From the NCBI GenBank assembly GCA_003427395.1, contig BFEA01000067.1:479398-508112 (forward strand): a stretch of 28,715 nucleotides of DNA, given 5' to 3'. A model generated the notes under the pieces. That model was not told the DNA's origin. It ran no database searches and saw nothing but the letters and a program-made list of their open reading frames with translations. Shown here in pieces: positions 18,766-27,889 of the stretch; the stretch's first letter is position 1; the number at the start of each line of letters is the position of its first letter. The stretch comes from Chara braunii (lineage: Eukaryota; Streptophyta; Charophyceae; Charales; Characeae). Made by a program: the position numbers and the translations under genes.

Positions 18766-19461
18766 CTACTTGTGAATGGCCACCGATTTCCCCTGAAAGG
18801 GTCGTTTAATTTTGTCTGCCCATGGTCCTTGAGTGGCGGTCTCCTTACCATTCCGCCCTTGTGCCACGTATTGATTGCTTTGACCGATTTGTCCGTGGTT
18901 TGTCCCAGTTTCAGCCTGTGTTCTTCCTTTAGTGATTGTAGGTTTCTTAGTCAGCAATCCCTCTGTCTCTCCTACTAACCCCTTACCCGCAGGTGTCACA
19001 ATCGTCGCTATCACCCTTCCTTCAATAGTTGTTGCTGATCCCCCCAACAAAGGCCCTAGTGTGCCTGTGTCGGCTAGCGGCACATAATCTGATGAGGGGA
19101 AGGCACCCCTCGTCACTGTCTTTAGGAGGCCTCCTCCCTCCAACCGGGGCGAAGATACCCCGTGCGGTGACCCTCCTGGTGCAGCCATGCTGACTATCGG
19201 CTGAGATCCTGGTGATGGGGGGACTCCCAGGGCGGCCCCTTCTCCCAATTTGGGCGTGTGGGTTCCTTGTGTTGTGTCAGATAAGGGGGGACCACCTGCT
19301 GACTTCCTGGGGCCACGGGTCGATAAGGCTCGAAGATGGATTCTAACCTCCGACTGTTCTTTTTCTTCTTCGGGGTGGGCGGCTCCATTTGGGGAAAAAA
19401 AAAAAAAAAAAAAAAAACGAGGAGATGTCGTGATTTTTGCCGAGGCGACTCTCCGCGCCAA
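18766..19461 (-). pseudogene. LINE B ORF1 N-terminal low-complexity segment
   Basis: 231 codons, Gly/Pro/Thr/Ser-rich, starting with a Phe run produced by the A-tract at 19395-19417. No domain is recognisable. The same frame continues past TAG 18763 into DPGPTQHIPLDNVSSARAFF and TVVVDQSGKKAMVRTYPKGL, so it probably was the N-terminus of ORF1, but it could also be 5' UTR that happens to be open. Confidence 0.45.
19395..19417. repeat. 23-bp poly(A) tract
   Basis: A homopolymer run near the 5' end of LINE B; on the minus strand it is a T run. It is not followed by a detectable target-site duplication. Confidence 0.9.
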
Positions 19462-19511
19462 GCACTTCTTACCCGCCAGTCAACGGGCACTTCTTACCCG
19501 CCACTCAACGG
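19462..19511. repeat. 25-bp tandem duplication
   Basis: GCACTTCTTACCCGCC then A/C-GTCAACGG-type sequence occurs at 19462 and again at 19487, differing by one base. Confidence 0.85.
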
Positions 19512-19808
19512 GCTTAATTAACGAGCGCAATAGTAGTCAACTGTTTGTCTTCGTGGTGTAATTCCCCTGGAGCAACCTTCCTGTAAGCTGTTGATTGATT
19601 GCTGATTGGTTGTTGATCGGTTCCTTTTATAATTTTTTTCCCGTCTCCCATTACCTCTTGACTCAATTTTGACCTATTTTACTCTTCACAAATTCAAGAA
19701 AGGGTACACGAATCCTGCATGGCTGGTTTTTAGGGGGGGGGGGCGATGGAGGTGGATCAACAGGGTGGTGGAGGGGCAATGCGCACCGCACTTCTCTTGT
19801 CACTTGTT

Positions 19809-19898
19809 GTGCTTGTCGCAGCTCTCAGAAGGGCTTAGCATACCTCAGTCGGGTGTGCTGGTCGCAGCTCTCAGAAGGGCTAGCATACCTCAGTCGGG
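19809..19898. repeat. 46-bp tandem duplication
   Basis: Two units sharing GTCGCAGCTCTCAGAAGGGC, the second starting 46 bp after the first (19815 and 19861), each ending in CATACCTCAGTCGGG. Confidence 0.9.
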
Positions 19899-20130
19899 CG
19901 CCCCACCCGGATCAGAGGACGTTCACCCTCCCCTTGTCTCCCTCCGGATTTGGAACCGTGTTTATCCTTCCTTTGCGTCGCTCATCCATCTCGTTGCCCT
20001 CACCTTCTCACTCTTCCCGCCCTCGCAACCTTGCCTTGTGATGTTGCTTACCTCTCCGTCCATTGTGTGGCATCCCTTCTCTCACTCCTCAACTGGGGTA
20101 TCCCAACCCCTGCCTGCCGTATTTATTCTT

Positions 20131-20270
20131 CCCCTGCGTCCACGCCCCCACGTTCTCGCTCTGCCCTCCCTCGTAATCTTCTGTATCTCCCAAAATACCT
20201 CCCCTGCGTCCACGCGCCCACCTTCGCGCTCTTCCGTCCCTCGTAATCTTGCCTTGTGCAGATGTCTCCT
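20131..20270. repeat. 70-bp tandem duplication
   Basis: CCCCTGCGTCCACG starts units at 20131 and 20201; each continues with a CTCGCTCT/GCGCTCTT block and CCCTCGTAATCTT. A more diverged unit may begin near 19968 (CCTTTGCGTCG...CCCTCGCAACCTTGCC). Confidence 0.8.
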
Positions 20271-20860
20271 CCTCCTTGCTATTTGTATCTCCCAACCCAG
20301 TTACCCGTCCTTTGTGGCTTCCCCGTCTCTATCCCTTTCTTCCATGGATCATCCCTGATCGGCTTTGGTCATATGAGCGGCGATTTTCCTTGTGAGCGCC
20401 TCTAAACGTCTCATGCTACACCTCCTTTGTGTCGACGTGGCGTGCCGACTACCAATATGGCTTCTCCCGACCACAGTGTGTGTCAGATGTTGCTTTCGCA
20501 CTAACTTCGCCCAACGTCTCACTCCACCTTCCAGTGCACCTGTTGATGTTGTCCTCTAAACTATCGTGATGAGCGTCCTTCGGTGTCCACGTGGCATATA
20601 CATCTCTGCGCCGGCTACTCGCGTCCACCCGCCATTCGCCAGCTATGGCTCCGCCCAATCACGGGCAGGGCAGGATCGGGCGCCTGCGAGGCCGCCCCGC
20701 TTTATTGGTGTTCCCCTTGGGGTCGCCCCACGTCGTCGTGTCAACGGTCAAACCTGCCTTTCGTGCACGACGCAGCGCTAACGCTTCGGAGGATGGAGTT
20801 TTCTCACCACCGCTCTAGCGCATGCTACTCGCAGATAGTGTACAAGTGCCCAGCATCATC

Positions 20861-22484
20861 ATCAGGTCAACTGGGATTTCCTCCAATTGTGCATGGAAAA
20901 CATGGGGGTAGGGCCAACCTTTTGCAGATGGTTGAGGGTGTTGTACTCAGATGCAAAGGGACAAGTCCAAGTTCATGGCTTCCTATCTGAGAAGTACAGA
21001 ATGACAAGATCAGTCAGACAAGGAGCTCCCCTAGCAAGCGCCCATATTTCTATTTGTGATGGAAGCCTTTCAAGGAAAGGACCCAGCAATAGAACGACTT
21101 GAGGCCCTGAACAGCACACGAGATAGACAATTTCACCTACCTACAACAATGCTCTTCGCGAACGACCTCACCGTCCTAATAAGAGCGTCGGACTCATCCT
21201 TCCAAGCGGTCACAAAAGCTATACAATCATTTGAACTAGCATCAAATGAAGATAAATTGGAAAAAAACCGTAGGATGGTGGAACTCACAGCTACCTCCTC
21301 GTCCCATCACAGGGGTTCCAATGGTTGAACCATTAGGATCCAGTTAAGTTCCTAGGCATCTCAGTGTCACTCACACGGACCAACGACACAATAGTAGATA
21401 ACTTGCTAGCAGGAATCATGAGCAAACATATAGGTTGGTAGAACATATATACATCCTTGATTGGCAGGGCACTAGGTATTAACTCGTCTATTTTCTCCAT
21501 GGTATGGTACCCAGCCTCAATTTGGGATCCCCCAAAGCATTTCATGAAAACCTAAGAAGAAATGGACAGGGGACGCTTCGAGGAAACACTTCATTACCAA
21601 AGTGGCATGAAAATACGTAACCATTCCTGCCAGCAAAGCGGGCCTTAGCCTGGTAGACCCAACAATAAAATACGAGTCGCTACAAGCGAAATGGATACTT
21701 TTAACTAATCCTGAAATTAGAACTGCGTTGGCACAATATGGCAATGCAGCAGATCAGGAACCTCCTACCCTTCAAAGCACATGAGAGTATAGTCGGGTAC
21801 ATGTGGATTATGAACAAACATTTGTCACCTAGAAAAGGAGCAAGACTTAGGCCAGGAGGGATACATTCAGTAGAAGAACCACCAAGTAGACACAAGGCTC
21901 ACCTGATTTTGTTTTGGAGGGAAACGTTCCCATAAAGGAAGAGGGGGCCGATTCGGCCTGAACTCAAAAGAAGAAGTGTTAAGACAACCTCTATTTGGCA
22001 ATGACCACCTGGCGGGCAAATATGAGCAAGCATGGACTCTAATTGGAAAGAACAAGAGATGGCGAAGCCATAATAGCAGTAAGAGAAGGGGGAAGTAAAG
22101 ACTTTGGAATTCAATATCAACGACTTGGGAAAGGTATGAGAAGTAAGAAACGACCTGAAGCGAGCAGGGAAAAAAAGAAGAAGAAAAAAAGAAACGATAT
22201 GGCTGTCCAGACCAAATAAAGACATTACAGAATTAGAGTTAGACCCCGACAAATGGGGATGGTATGAGGATAGAGGGAGAGGTCGACCTAAAAAATGGAC
22301 AACTCTACATGAATACACAATGAAAATGTGTTATTAATCGTGAAGCAAGGCAACAAACCCAGACCAGGTCATCATGGAGAGGTGGGAAAAACACATTTAC
22401 ACAAACCCCACCTAGCTACAAACCATCCCATGGTCAGACTACACATCAAGCAGACCACAAAGAGTAAGAAGTCTGCAATGTGTC
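20861..22484 (+). pseudogene. LINE copy C, right half (RT motif A to zinc region)
   Basis: Homology to copy A resumes at HQVNWDFLQLCMENMGVGPT and goes on through RSVRQGAPLAS, a frameshift near 21040, FVMEAFQGKDPAIERLEAL and TTMLFANDLTVLIRASDSSF (FAND in place of FADD, as in copy A). Later, in changing frames, come FLGISVSLTRTND, SLIGRALGINSSIFSMVWYP, SLVDPTIKYESLQAKWIL, EEVLRQPLFGND and ITELELDPDKWGWYEDRGRG. The last match is RVRSLQC near 22480, where Ty3 RNase H begins on the other strand. Many frameshifts and stops: a dead copy. Confidence 0.8.
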
Positions 22485-22798
22485 TTTATCCACTTCAGTG
22501 TCGAGTGGCCTGAGTACGCAGTGAAGTGTCTCCCAAACAAGTAGTGCTTCCATGTGTCCAACACACAAACTAAGGCATACAATTCCCTTTCATAAGTGGA
22601 GTTGGCAACCTTTTCCGATGACAATCGTGCAGAAATGGGTCTATAACCCTTCTCGTCGTTTTGTTGAAGGACTGTGCCAATCCTGTACTGACTTGCATCG
22701 GTAGTAACAATGAAAGGAAGTGACGGATCAACAATTTTTAGAACAGGATAGTGAGTCAAAGCATACTTTACCTTCTTGAAGGAAGACTCATTTCCCAC
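22439..22798 (-). pseudogene. Ty3/gypsy RNase H, C-terminally cut
   Basis: PFIVTTDASQYRIGTVLQQN (first catalytic Asp in TDAS), a SSEKVANSTYERELYALV block (catalytic Glu) and HFTAYSGHSTLKWI. The last matches the family's TDHxSLKW, with the third catalytic Asp now Gly. Translation after KWIKTH is no longer family-like because the element is cut by the LINE C junction. Upstream of 22798 the thumb block ELRPFLGLESYYRKFVRNF (about 22900-22840) links it to the RT. The first Met of the open frame (22798) is not a real start: this is a polyprotein. Confidence 0.8.
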
Positions 22799-22799
22799 A

Positions 22800-23379
22800 A
22801 CCCGATAGTGCCTTTCTTTAACAATCTTCTCATTGGAGCGGCAATCAGTAAGAAGTTCCTAACGAACTTTCTATAGTAGCTTTCCAAACCAAGGAAAGGT
22901 CGTAGTTCGGTTACAGACTTATGTCGTGGCCAATCTCGAATTGTTGATATTTTCTCCTGGCCTTAGGCCATCTTCGTTCACTATATGTCCTAATTATAAA
23001 ACATTAGACTTAGCGAACTCAGACTTCTTTGGGTTTATCTTGAAGTTGCCCTCTCGCAACTTTTCTAGAACTAAACGAAGATGCTTCTCGTGATCTTCTA
23101 TTGTTTTACTATACACTAGAATATCATCGAGATAGACAATAACGAACTGATCCAACCGTTGACGAAACAATTCATTCATTGACCGTTGGAATGCCGCATG
23201 GGTATTTGTCAATCCGAAAGGCATTACCATGAACTCGTATGGTTATACCTCGTCTGGAATGCAGTCTTGTGTTGATCCGCGGGTTCCACCTCGATCTGAT
23301 GGTACCCAGACTTCAGATCAATCTTACTAAAATACTTGCAACCCTACAACTGATCAAGTAAGTCGTCAATGTGGGGAAG
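22800..23379 (-). pseudogene. Ty3/gypsy reverse transcriptase, N-terminus deleted
   Basis: From 23379: LPHIDDLLDQL, a TAG (23344-23346), then GCKYFSKIDLKSGYHQIEVE (motif A Asp present) and AFQTRYN; a frameshift near 23245 leads to [11 protein letters not shown], then [20 protein letters not shown] with the YLDD active site intact, LGHIVNEDGLRP and the thumb region. The first RT blocks (usually about 150-180 residues between protease and the IDDLL block) are absent: protease sequence joins IDDLL directly, so there is an internal deletion. Confidence 0.8.
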
Positions 23380-24101
23380 CTAGAGTCTGAGCCAGACTTA
23401 TGATACAACTCAATAGGTTTCATTTCAGATTGTGCATCCTTAAGTTGCACAACCTTGCCTTTGAAATCAATATCTGGGTTGGCTTCCTCATGCCAGTCCA
23501 TACCCAAAATGAGATCAAAAGACAAATTATTCTCTACTAGGAAGGACAACTCATGTATAATCTTCTTTCCTTCCCTAATTCTAAACTGACACTTAATACG
23601 ATCAACATACTGTGAGACAGTGATCGTACTCTTGTCCGCTAACATAGACGTGATAGGTCGAGACAAATCTTTCACCTTCATTCCAAGATGCAACTTGCGG
23701 ATTGCTTTATCGGAGATGCAGGACCTCGTCGATCCGGGGTCCAACAACGCACCTACTCGTTTTCGTGCGATTTCTACTTCAGCAAATAACAATTCGCCCT
23801 TAGACTTTGCTTTTCGATCCCATGAGCTATGTAAGGCTAACAATTCATTACCTAGCTCATCAAGGGAGTCATTTAGAGAGACAAAACATAAGACAATGTC
23901 AGGGCGGTCTGGATGATGGGCTAAGGAAGATTCATCCTCTGCCATATGAGAAGAAGGGTAGGAAGGGTTCATTGGCACCTCACCTTTCTGTTCGTCCTTA
24001 CCCTTTATCTCAGTAGGGGCAGATGCTACTCCTACTGGCTGCTCGCTTTTGGGTTTCTGATCAGAGGGCAGTATGCAATCACATGCCCCGCTGTGCCGCA
24101 T
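23313..24101 (-). pseudogene. Ty3/gypsy aspartic protease region
   Basis: VGALLDPGSTRSCISDKAIR is the retropepsin active site with Pro replacing Ser/Thr in the usual D-S/T-G; FDLILGMDWHEEANPDIDFK is the conserved second block of the protease. Upstream is a charged linker with PDIVLCFVSLNDSL. The frame overlaps the knuckle frame, requiring a shift near 24050. The last about 20 residues are an out-of-frame reading of the RT block, because of the deletion. The protease would have processed gag-pol; D-P-G may reduce activity. Confidence 0.75.
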
Positions 24102-24334
24102 TTAAGACATTGCGCATTATCCATGCGCTCTTGCCAAGTTTCACGAGTCAGTCCCATCTTTAACCAAGGCTTTCCTTCGACAATGCCAGGGTGCAATGGA
24201 AACGAGCACGGTCTCTTTCTTACATAATTTTTGGGTGACCCTCCCTTGGTGGCCACAACAGCAGTGACTTCCCCTTTCCCGGAGTCAGTGTTGCTATTAT
24301 TTTCATTCCCGTCTTCTCTCGGCCACTTTTCCAC
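24032..24334 (-). pseudogene. Ty3/gypsy gag CCHC zinc knuckle
   Basis: CLKCGTAGHVIAYC is a perfect Cys-x2-Cys-x4-His-x4-Cys knuckle of retrotransposon nucleocapsids, which bind packaged RNA. It lies in the same frame as the preceding gag piece, but a stop (24392-24394) and a small out-of-frame interval near 24340-24400 separate them. Confidence 0.8.
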
Positions 24335-24391
24335 CGTGTCATCATAGAAGACAACGAGGATGTGGTCCTTACGCTTTTGTCACCAGATAAC

Positions 24392-25177
24392 TCATTTTCC
24401 TCCGTCATGCATCTTTCCCCCTCCTCCTCCAGACTTGACTACGGCTGCGTAAGAGTTTTTGACTTGAGAAGTCATTTGCTCCCTTCGCATAGCGAGGTCT
24501 CGAAATTGCCTATAATTATACTTTCCGGACTTTGCTTCGGCCACCAAGTGTCCCCAGATGGGCTCAGGCAACGTGCGGGAGTAAGTATACAGCACTTGGC
24601 TGTCTTGCAGGTTCAATCCTGGAACCTGCAGCAATCGGTCGACTTCGCGGGACAAAGCTTCGATCGACGTCCCATGCTTTTGACCAATCGTAGTTAATTG
24701 GTCAAACACCTTGTCCGTCGTCGTCTTGTCTAGGAAACGGTCTTTGATTTTGACCAAGAACTGTTTCAGGGTCAATATCTTTGCCCATTCGCTGATATCT
24801 TCAAAACCCGCGGCGTTAGCCTTGACCAACACCCATTGTTTGGCTTCACTTCCCATGCAAGAGGTGGTGAACGCCACTTGGGACACCGACTCGACCGAAG
24901 CAGTGCTTACATAGCTCTGGATTTCAGCAATCCTTCGAGGCAGACTTTCATCTTTCTTGTTATTAAAAGTAAAAGGCAACTTCATTTTCACTCTTTCTTT
25001 TTTATTTGGCTTTTCCGGTTCTGCACTTGTCTTGTTCGGAGTTGTCGAAGAAGAAGGAGGCTTGGGAGGAGTAAAATGAGGAGATTTAGGCGAAGAGGGA
25101 GATGGACTCGACGGTCCATTCCCATTAGTCAATGTCTTAACTCTAGGACCAGCAGACTTGATGGCATCACCCATCAA
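24392..25177 (-). pseudogene. Ty3/gypsy gag capsid-like segment
   Basis: 261 codons. An N-terminal Ser/Pro-rich linker (residues 20-60) is followed by KMKLPFTFNNKKDESLPRRI, SYVSTASVESVSQVAFTTSC, AKQWVLVKANAAGFEDISEW, LKQFLVKIKDRFLDKTTTDK and LSREVDRLLQVPGLNLQDSQ, an all-helical pattern with W and F at the usual places of the retrotransposon gag domain. It ends in a GGGGGK stretch. Gag forms the particle in which reverse transcription takes place. Start 25177 is the first Met after a purine-rich tract; a real gag would begin further upstream. Confidence 0.8.
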
Positions 25178-25182
25178 GTTCT

Positions 25183-25250
25183 TCTCTTCTCTTCTTTCTT
25201 CTCTTCTCTTTCTTCCTCTCTTTCTTCCTCTCTTTCTTCTTCCTTACCTT
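25183..25250. repeat. CT-rich (GA on minus) microsatellite
   Basis: TTCTTCTCTTC and TTTCTTCCTCTC units repeat for about 70 bp between two gag frames; slippage here probably caused the frame change. Confidence 0.9.
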
Positions 25251-25254
25251 CTAC

Positions 25255-25966
25255 CTAGTTCTTTCCTTTCACAATGTTTGTAATTGTTCTTAATCCTACA
25301 ACAATCTCATCTAACCGAGTTTGCTGTTTGTCAATTTTCTCTTCCAAAAAGGTAAGGTAAAACACAATATGAGACAACGTATGCGACATGTCAACCTGTT
25401 CCCCAGTCTCTGTCCCAATCACTTGTCTAATTTCTCTAACTTTCTGTTCCTTCCTTTGTTCTTGTTCTCTCCTTCTTGCCAGCTCTTCTTTCTTCCTTTC
25501 TTCCGTGGCCAGCGTTTCTTTCAGTTGCTGGATGTTTGCTTCAATCGTAGCCTCGGTCACTTCAGGTTTAATCTCACCTTTACGACTTAGTTTTATCACT
25601 TCTTCCAACTGTTTTAATGCAAACTGGCCCAGCGCCTGACGACACTGGGCGACCAGTTTGGAGACCTCGGTCCCGACTGCCACAACCTCCATAGTTGTAA
25701 GCTTGTAACAACTTTCGGTCCTCAGCCGTCTGCAAATCAAATGTGTTACGGATGTGTTGTTCGGCATCCGGTCCGGATAAAGGCAATTCGGTCAACAGTT
25801 GGTTCCACAAGGCTAGCAGTTCTTGTTTCCTATTTTCGACCTGCGTCTGAGTCTTAAGCTCGGACGGTCCATCGCCCACAGAGAGCGTGATCGGAATAGG
25901 AAACAAAAACGTGGTCACAAACCTCATCACAATAGACATCTGCAGATTTTTCCAGAAGTGAGACAT
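25255..25966 (-). pseudogene. Ty3/gypsy gag N-terminal coiled-coil region
   Basis: Two overlapping frames: 25966-25580 holds VENRKQELLALWNQLLTELP and AEDRKLLQAYNYGG; then, after a shift near 25690, 25767-25255 holds VGTEVSKLVAQCRQALGQFA, EANIQQLKETLATEERKKEE (a long charged coiled coil with many Glu/Lys/Arg) and SHIVFYLTFLEEKIDKQQTR. It ends at TAG 25255-25257. Coiled-coil N-termini are common in gag of plant and algal Ty3 elements. The ATG at 25966 could be the gag start; nothing upstream is clearly coding. Confidence 0.65.
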
Positions 25967-26339
25967 TTTCGAAGGATAAAAACAAGAAAATTCGTCGGCC
26001 AGGTTGGTCTACCTCAAATAAACAAAGAAGACAATTAATTTGATTGGTCACTTGAGCCGAAATAATCTTGAACATAAAAGATTTCAATAAAATGGAACAG
26101 GAATTTCAATTTCTCCTTTCTAATTTGACGGCTGTTCTGTTTATTCTGTGTGATGACGTCCTATATTAGTACAGGTACCGCAACCCAGGTCAGCGTGATC
26201 ATCAACAACACACAAGTGAGTACACAGACACACAACACAACTTACGACACCAGGTAAGTCCGCGAACAAACAAAACATCAATAGTTAGCGTCTTCCTTTT
26301 CGGATTCAGTGTCTTTTGAAGTCCGGTGTGATCACACAC

Positions 26340-26820
26340 TCAATCTGACGTCCAACACCACAGTCACGTCAGTCTTCCAACCGTGCCGCCTTCGTCGTCA
26401 AAGTGTATCTTCCCACTGAGGCACGTTCGTGCCTGCCACGTGTCACCCCTGGCATGCCAACACAACAGCTCTTCGAGTCTGCCACGTCAGCACGTTCGTC
26501 TAATCATCATCATCAGTGGGGGTACACGTCAGCAGCGTATGCCTTGATCGTCCACGTCAGCCATCCTGATCTCTTGTAGCGATACCAGCACGTCACCAAT
26601 CAATCATACAATGCCACGTCAACCAGGTAATGGAACACCACGTCAAACAATGCCACGTTAGCCTGAAGCTCCTCACCACAATAGACGAGTGGTGAGTCAG
26701 CACAGCCACGTCAGCGTTCCTCTATAATCACTGGCCACGTCAGCAATGTATCCCGATCGCAAATGTGTTCGATCGGGATCTGGATCGCAACGCGATCGTG
26801 GCTGGAATCCACGTCAGCAT
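26340..26820. promoter_or_regulatory. Cluster of CACGTCA (TGACGTG) boxes
   Basis: Ten copies of ACGTCA lie on one strand within about 450 bp (about 26366, 26485, 26526, 26553, 26590, 26614, 26640, 26707, 26735, 26810), most as CCACGTCAGC; one CCACGTGTCA is also present. Roughly 0.1 would be expected by chance. TGACGTGG is the C/G-box hybrid bound by plant bZIP factors. All face the same way, so a decayed satellite is the alternative. Confidence 0.5.
26751..26778. repeat. 9-bp inverted repeat
   Basis: TCCCGATCG (26751-26759) and CGATCGGGA (26770-26778) are perfect inverted copies with a 10-bp spacer. Hairpin or dyad binding site; no function known. Confidence 0.7.
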
Positions 26821-27307
26821 CTATGTTACATGCCCAGATGGGCGATGTACATAATAACCGAGGATCCGCAATGTGATAATAAGGACTGAATGGACAATGC
26901 AATGCAAGTGAAATCTCAACAAGCAATGTGCATTTCGATACATACAGAATGGTGCTTGATAGCGCAGGGAAGACTTAGATACAAATCCTGACCTGACCGG
27001 GACTGACCTCTATCACGTAGTGCAAGATAGNGCAGCAGAATACTAGAATACTAATGACTAGCCCAATCAATGTTGCAAAGCAGACCAAACATACATCATT
27101 CTCACCACACGGTGTGAAGGGTCTGGCGCTATACACAGGAAGAGGGCGCCAGGTCCAGACATGCACAAACGAAGATGAGGGGATCAGACAAAGAGGAGGG
27201 GAGAGATGGGAAAGTCGTCAACACAAAGTCTCGTTACAAGTCCCACATAATCACTCGTCAAAATGTCTGAAGTCCAATGTCGAGTCTGGATCCAAAATGT
27301 CACCAAG

Positions 27308-27332
27308 CTCTCTCTCTCTCTCTCTCTCTCTC
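27308..27332. repeat. (CT)n microsatellite
   Basis: Twelve or so CT units. Shorter CT runs follow at about 27415 and 27531. Confidence 0.95.
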
Positions 27333-27563
27333 ATAGTCTGCTGATGCAGTGAAGTTAGATAACAAGAGGGTGAGAGGGAGATGGTGGACCGAGAAGAGGA
27401 AGAAGAAGAACTCTGTCTCTCTCTCTCTTGTATGCCAGGTACTAACCTGTGAAGATGGCGCTGTGCTGCAGGTACCTCGAAGACGAAGCTGGAGCAACGG
27501 CACTGCAGGTAAGTATCCCTGGCCTCCGCCCAATCTCTCTCTCTCTAGTACTACCCTAGCTAT

Positions 27564-27635
27564 GGCGCCCAGCGCTGAAGACTACAGCTACGCTACTAGC
27601 GCCCAGCGCTGAAGACTAAGGCTAACGCTACTACT
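27564..27635. repeat. 35-bp tandem duplication
   Basis: GCGCCCAGCGCTGAAGACTA is present at 27564 and 27599, each followed by a GCTACGCTACTA-like tail. Confidence 0.9.
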
Positions 27636-27889
27636 ACTCCTGCAGCGCTCCTCCAGAGTGCTGCTGCCGAATCCTGAAGACTACCTCCTGCCTCCTGAAC
27701 TGCACGTGAAGTGCCTGGGAAGTCCCTATGAACTACCTTCCTGCCTGCAGGGCGGGCCAGTCCTATATAGTGCTGGCCTGTCCAGGAGGCTGCTCTTGCC
27801 AATGCCTCAACGTGCCTGACCCTGGGGTTGAAGCTCAAATAAAGGTTGTCTCGAAAATAGGCCAGAAATGACCTGAGCTAAAACCCTGG

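Larger units (their letters stand above)
15998..19461 (-). pseudogene. LINE B ORF1, very long and broken
   Basis: A set of minus-strand frames in order: Gly/Pro/Thr-rich N-terminus (19461-18766), a gag-like folded region (about 18590-18016), a CCHC zinc knuckle (about 18040-17990), a charged linker ending in a Pro run (to 17109), and a C-terminal domain (17122-15998). Total would exceed 1,000 residues, long for ORF1. Stops at 18763-18765, 18238-18240 and 16715-16717 plus frameshifts near 18060 and at the G-tract break it. ORF1 would coat element RNA. Whether the first piece truly belongs to ORF1 is less sure. Confidence 0.65.
10836..19490 (-). mobile_element. LINE copy B (L1-type, minus strand)
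   Basis: On the minus strand: long ORF1 (about 19461 to 15998), ORF2 (about 15900 to 11560), a 3' UTR of about 700 bp, then TTTTGTAT and a terminal A run (T-tract 10836-10851 on the plus strand). It belongs to the same broad family as A and C but is clearly more diverged. The 5' end is not fixed: 19490 is only the start of the longest N-terminal frame, and repeat-rich DNA up to 20860 may be its 5' UTR. I found no target-site duplication. Several stops, frameshifts and a lost catalytic Asp show it is inactive. Confidence 0.75.
19512..20860. other. Non-coding, repeat-rich DNA upstream of LINE B
   Basis: CT- and GC-rich, with tandem repeats at 19809-19898 and 20131-20270. Plus-strand open frames here are Ser/Pro/Leu-rich and show no domain. 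It lies between ORF1 of LINE B and the right half of LINE C, so it may be the LINE B 5' UTR/promoter, or a separate insertion. Two CACGTGG/GACGTGG boxes occur at about 20434 and 20586. Confidence 0.5.
22439..25966 (-). mobile_element. Ty3/gypsy LTR-retrotransposon remnant
   Basis: Minus-strand order gag N-terminus, gag, CCHC knuckle, aspartic protease, RT, RNase H is the Ty3/gypsy arrangement. Integrase and the 3' LTR are missing; the element stops inside RNase H at the junction with LINE C (about 22465-22495). The RT lacks its N-terminal third and several frameshifts are present. A possible primer-binding site at 28353-28363 may mark its 5' end, but 2.4 kb of repeat-rich DNA lies between. 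Confidence 0.8.

Noticed and set aside
19669-20358. Plus-strand frame of 229 codons, Ser/Pro/Leu-rich
   Set aside because: Spans two tandem repeats and CT-rich DNA; no motif, no splice or start context.
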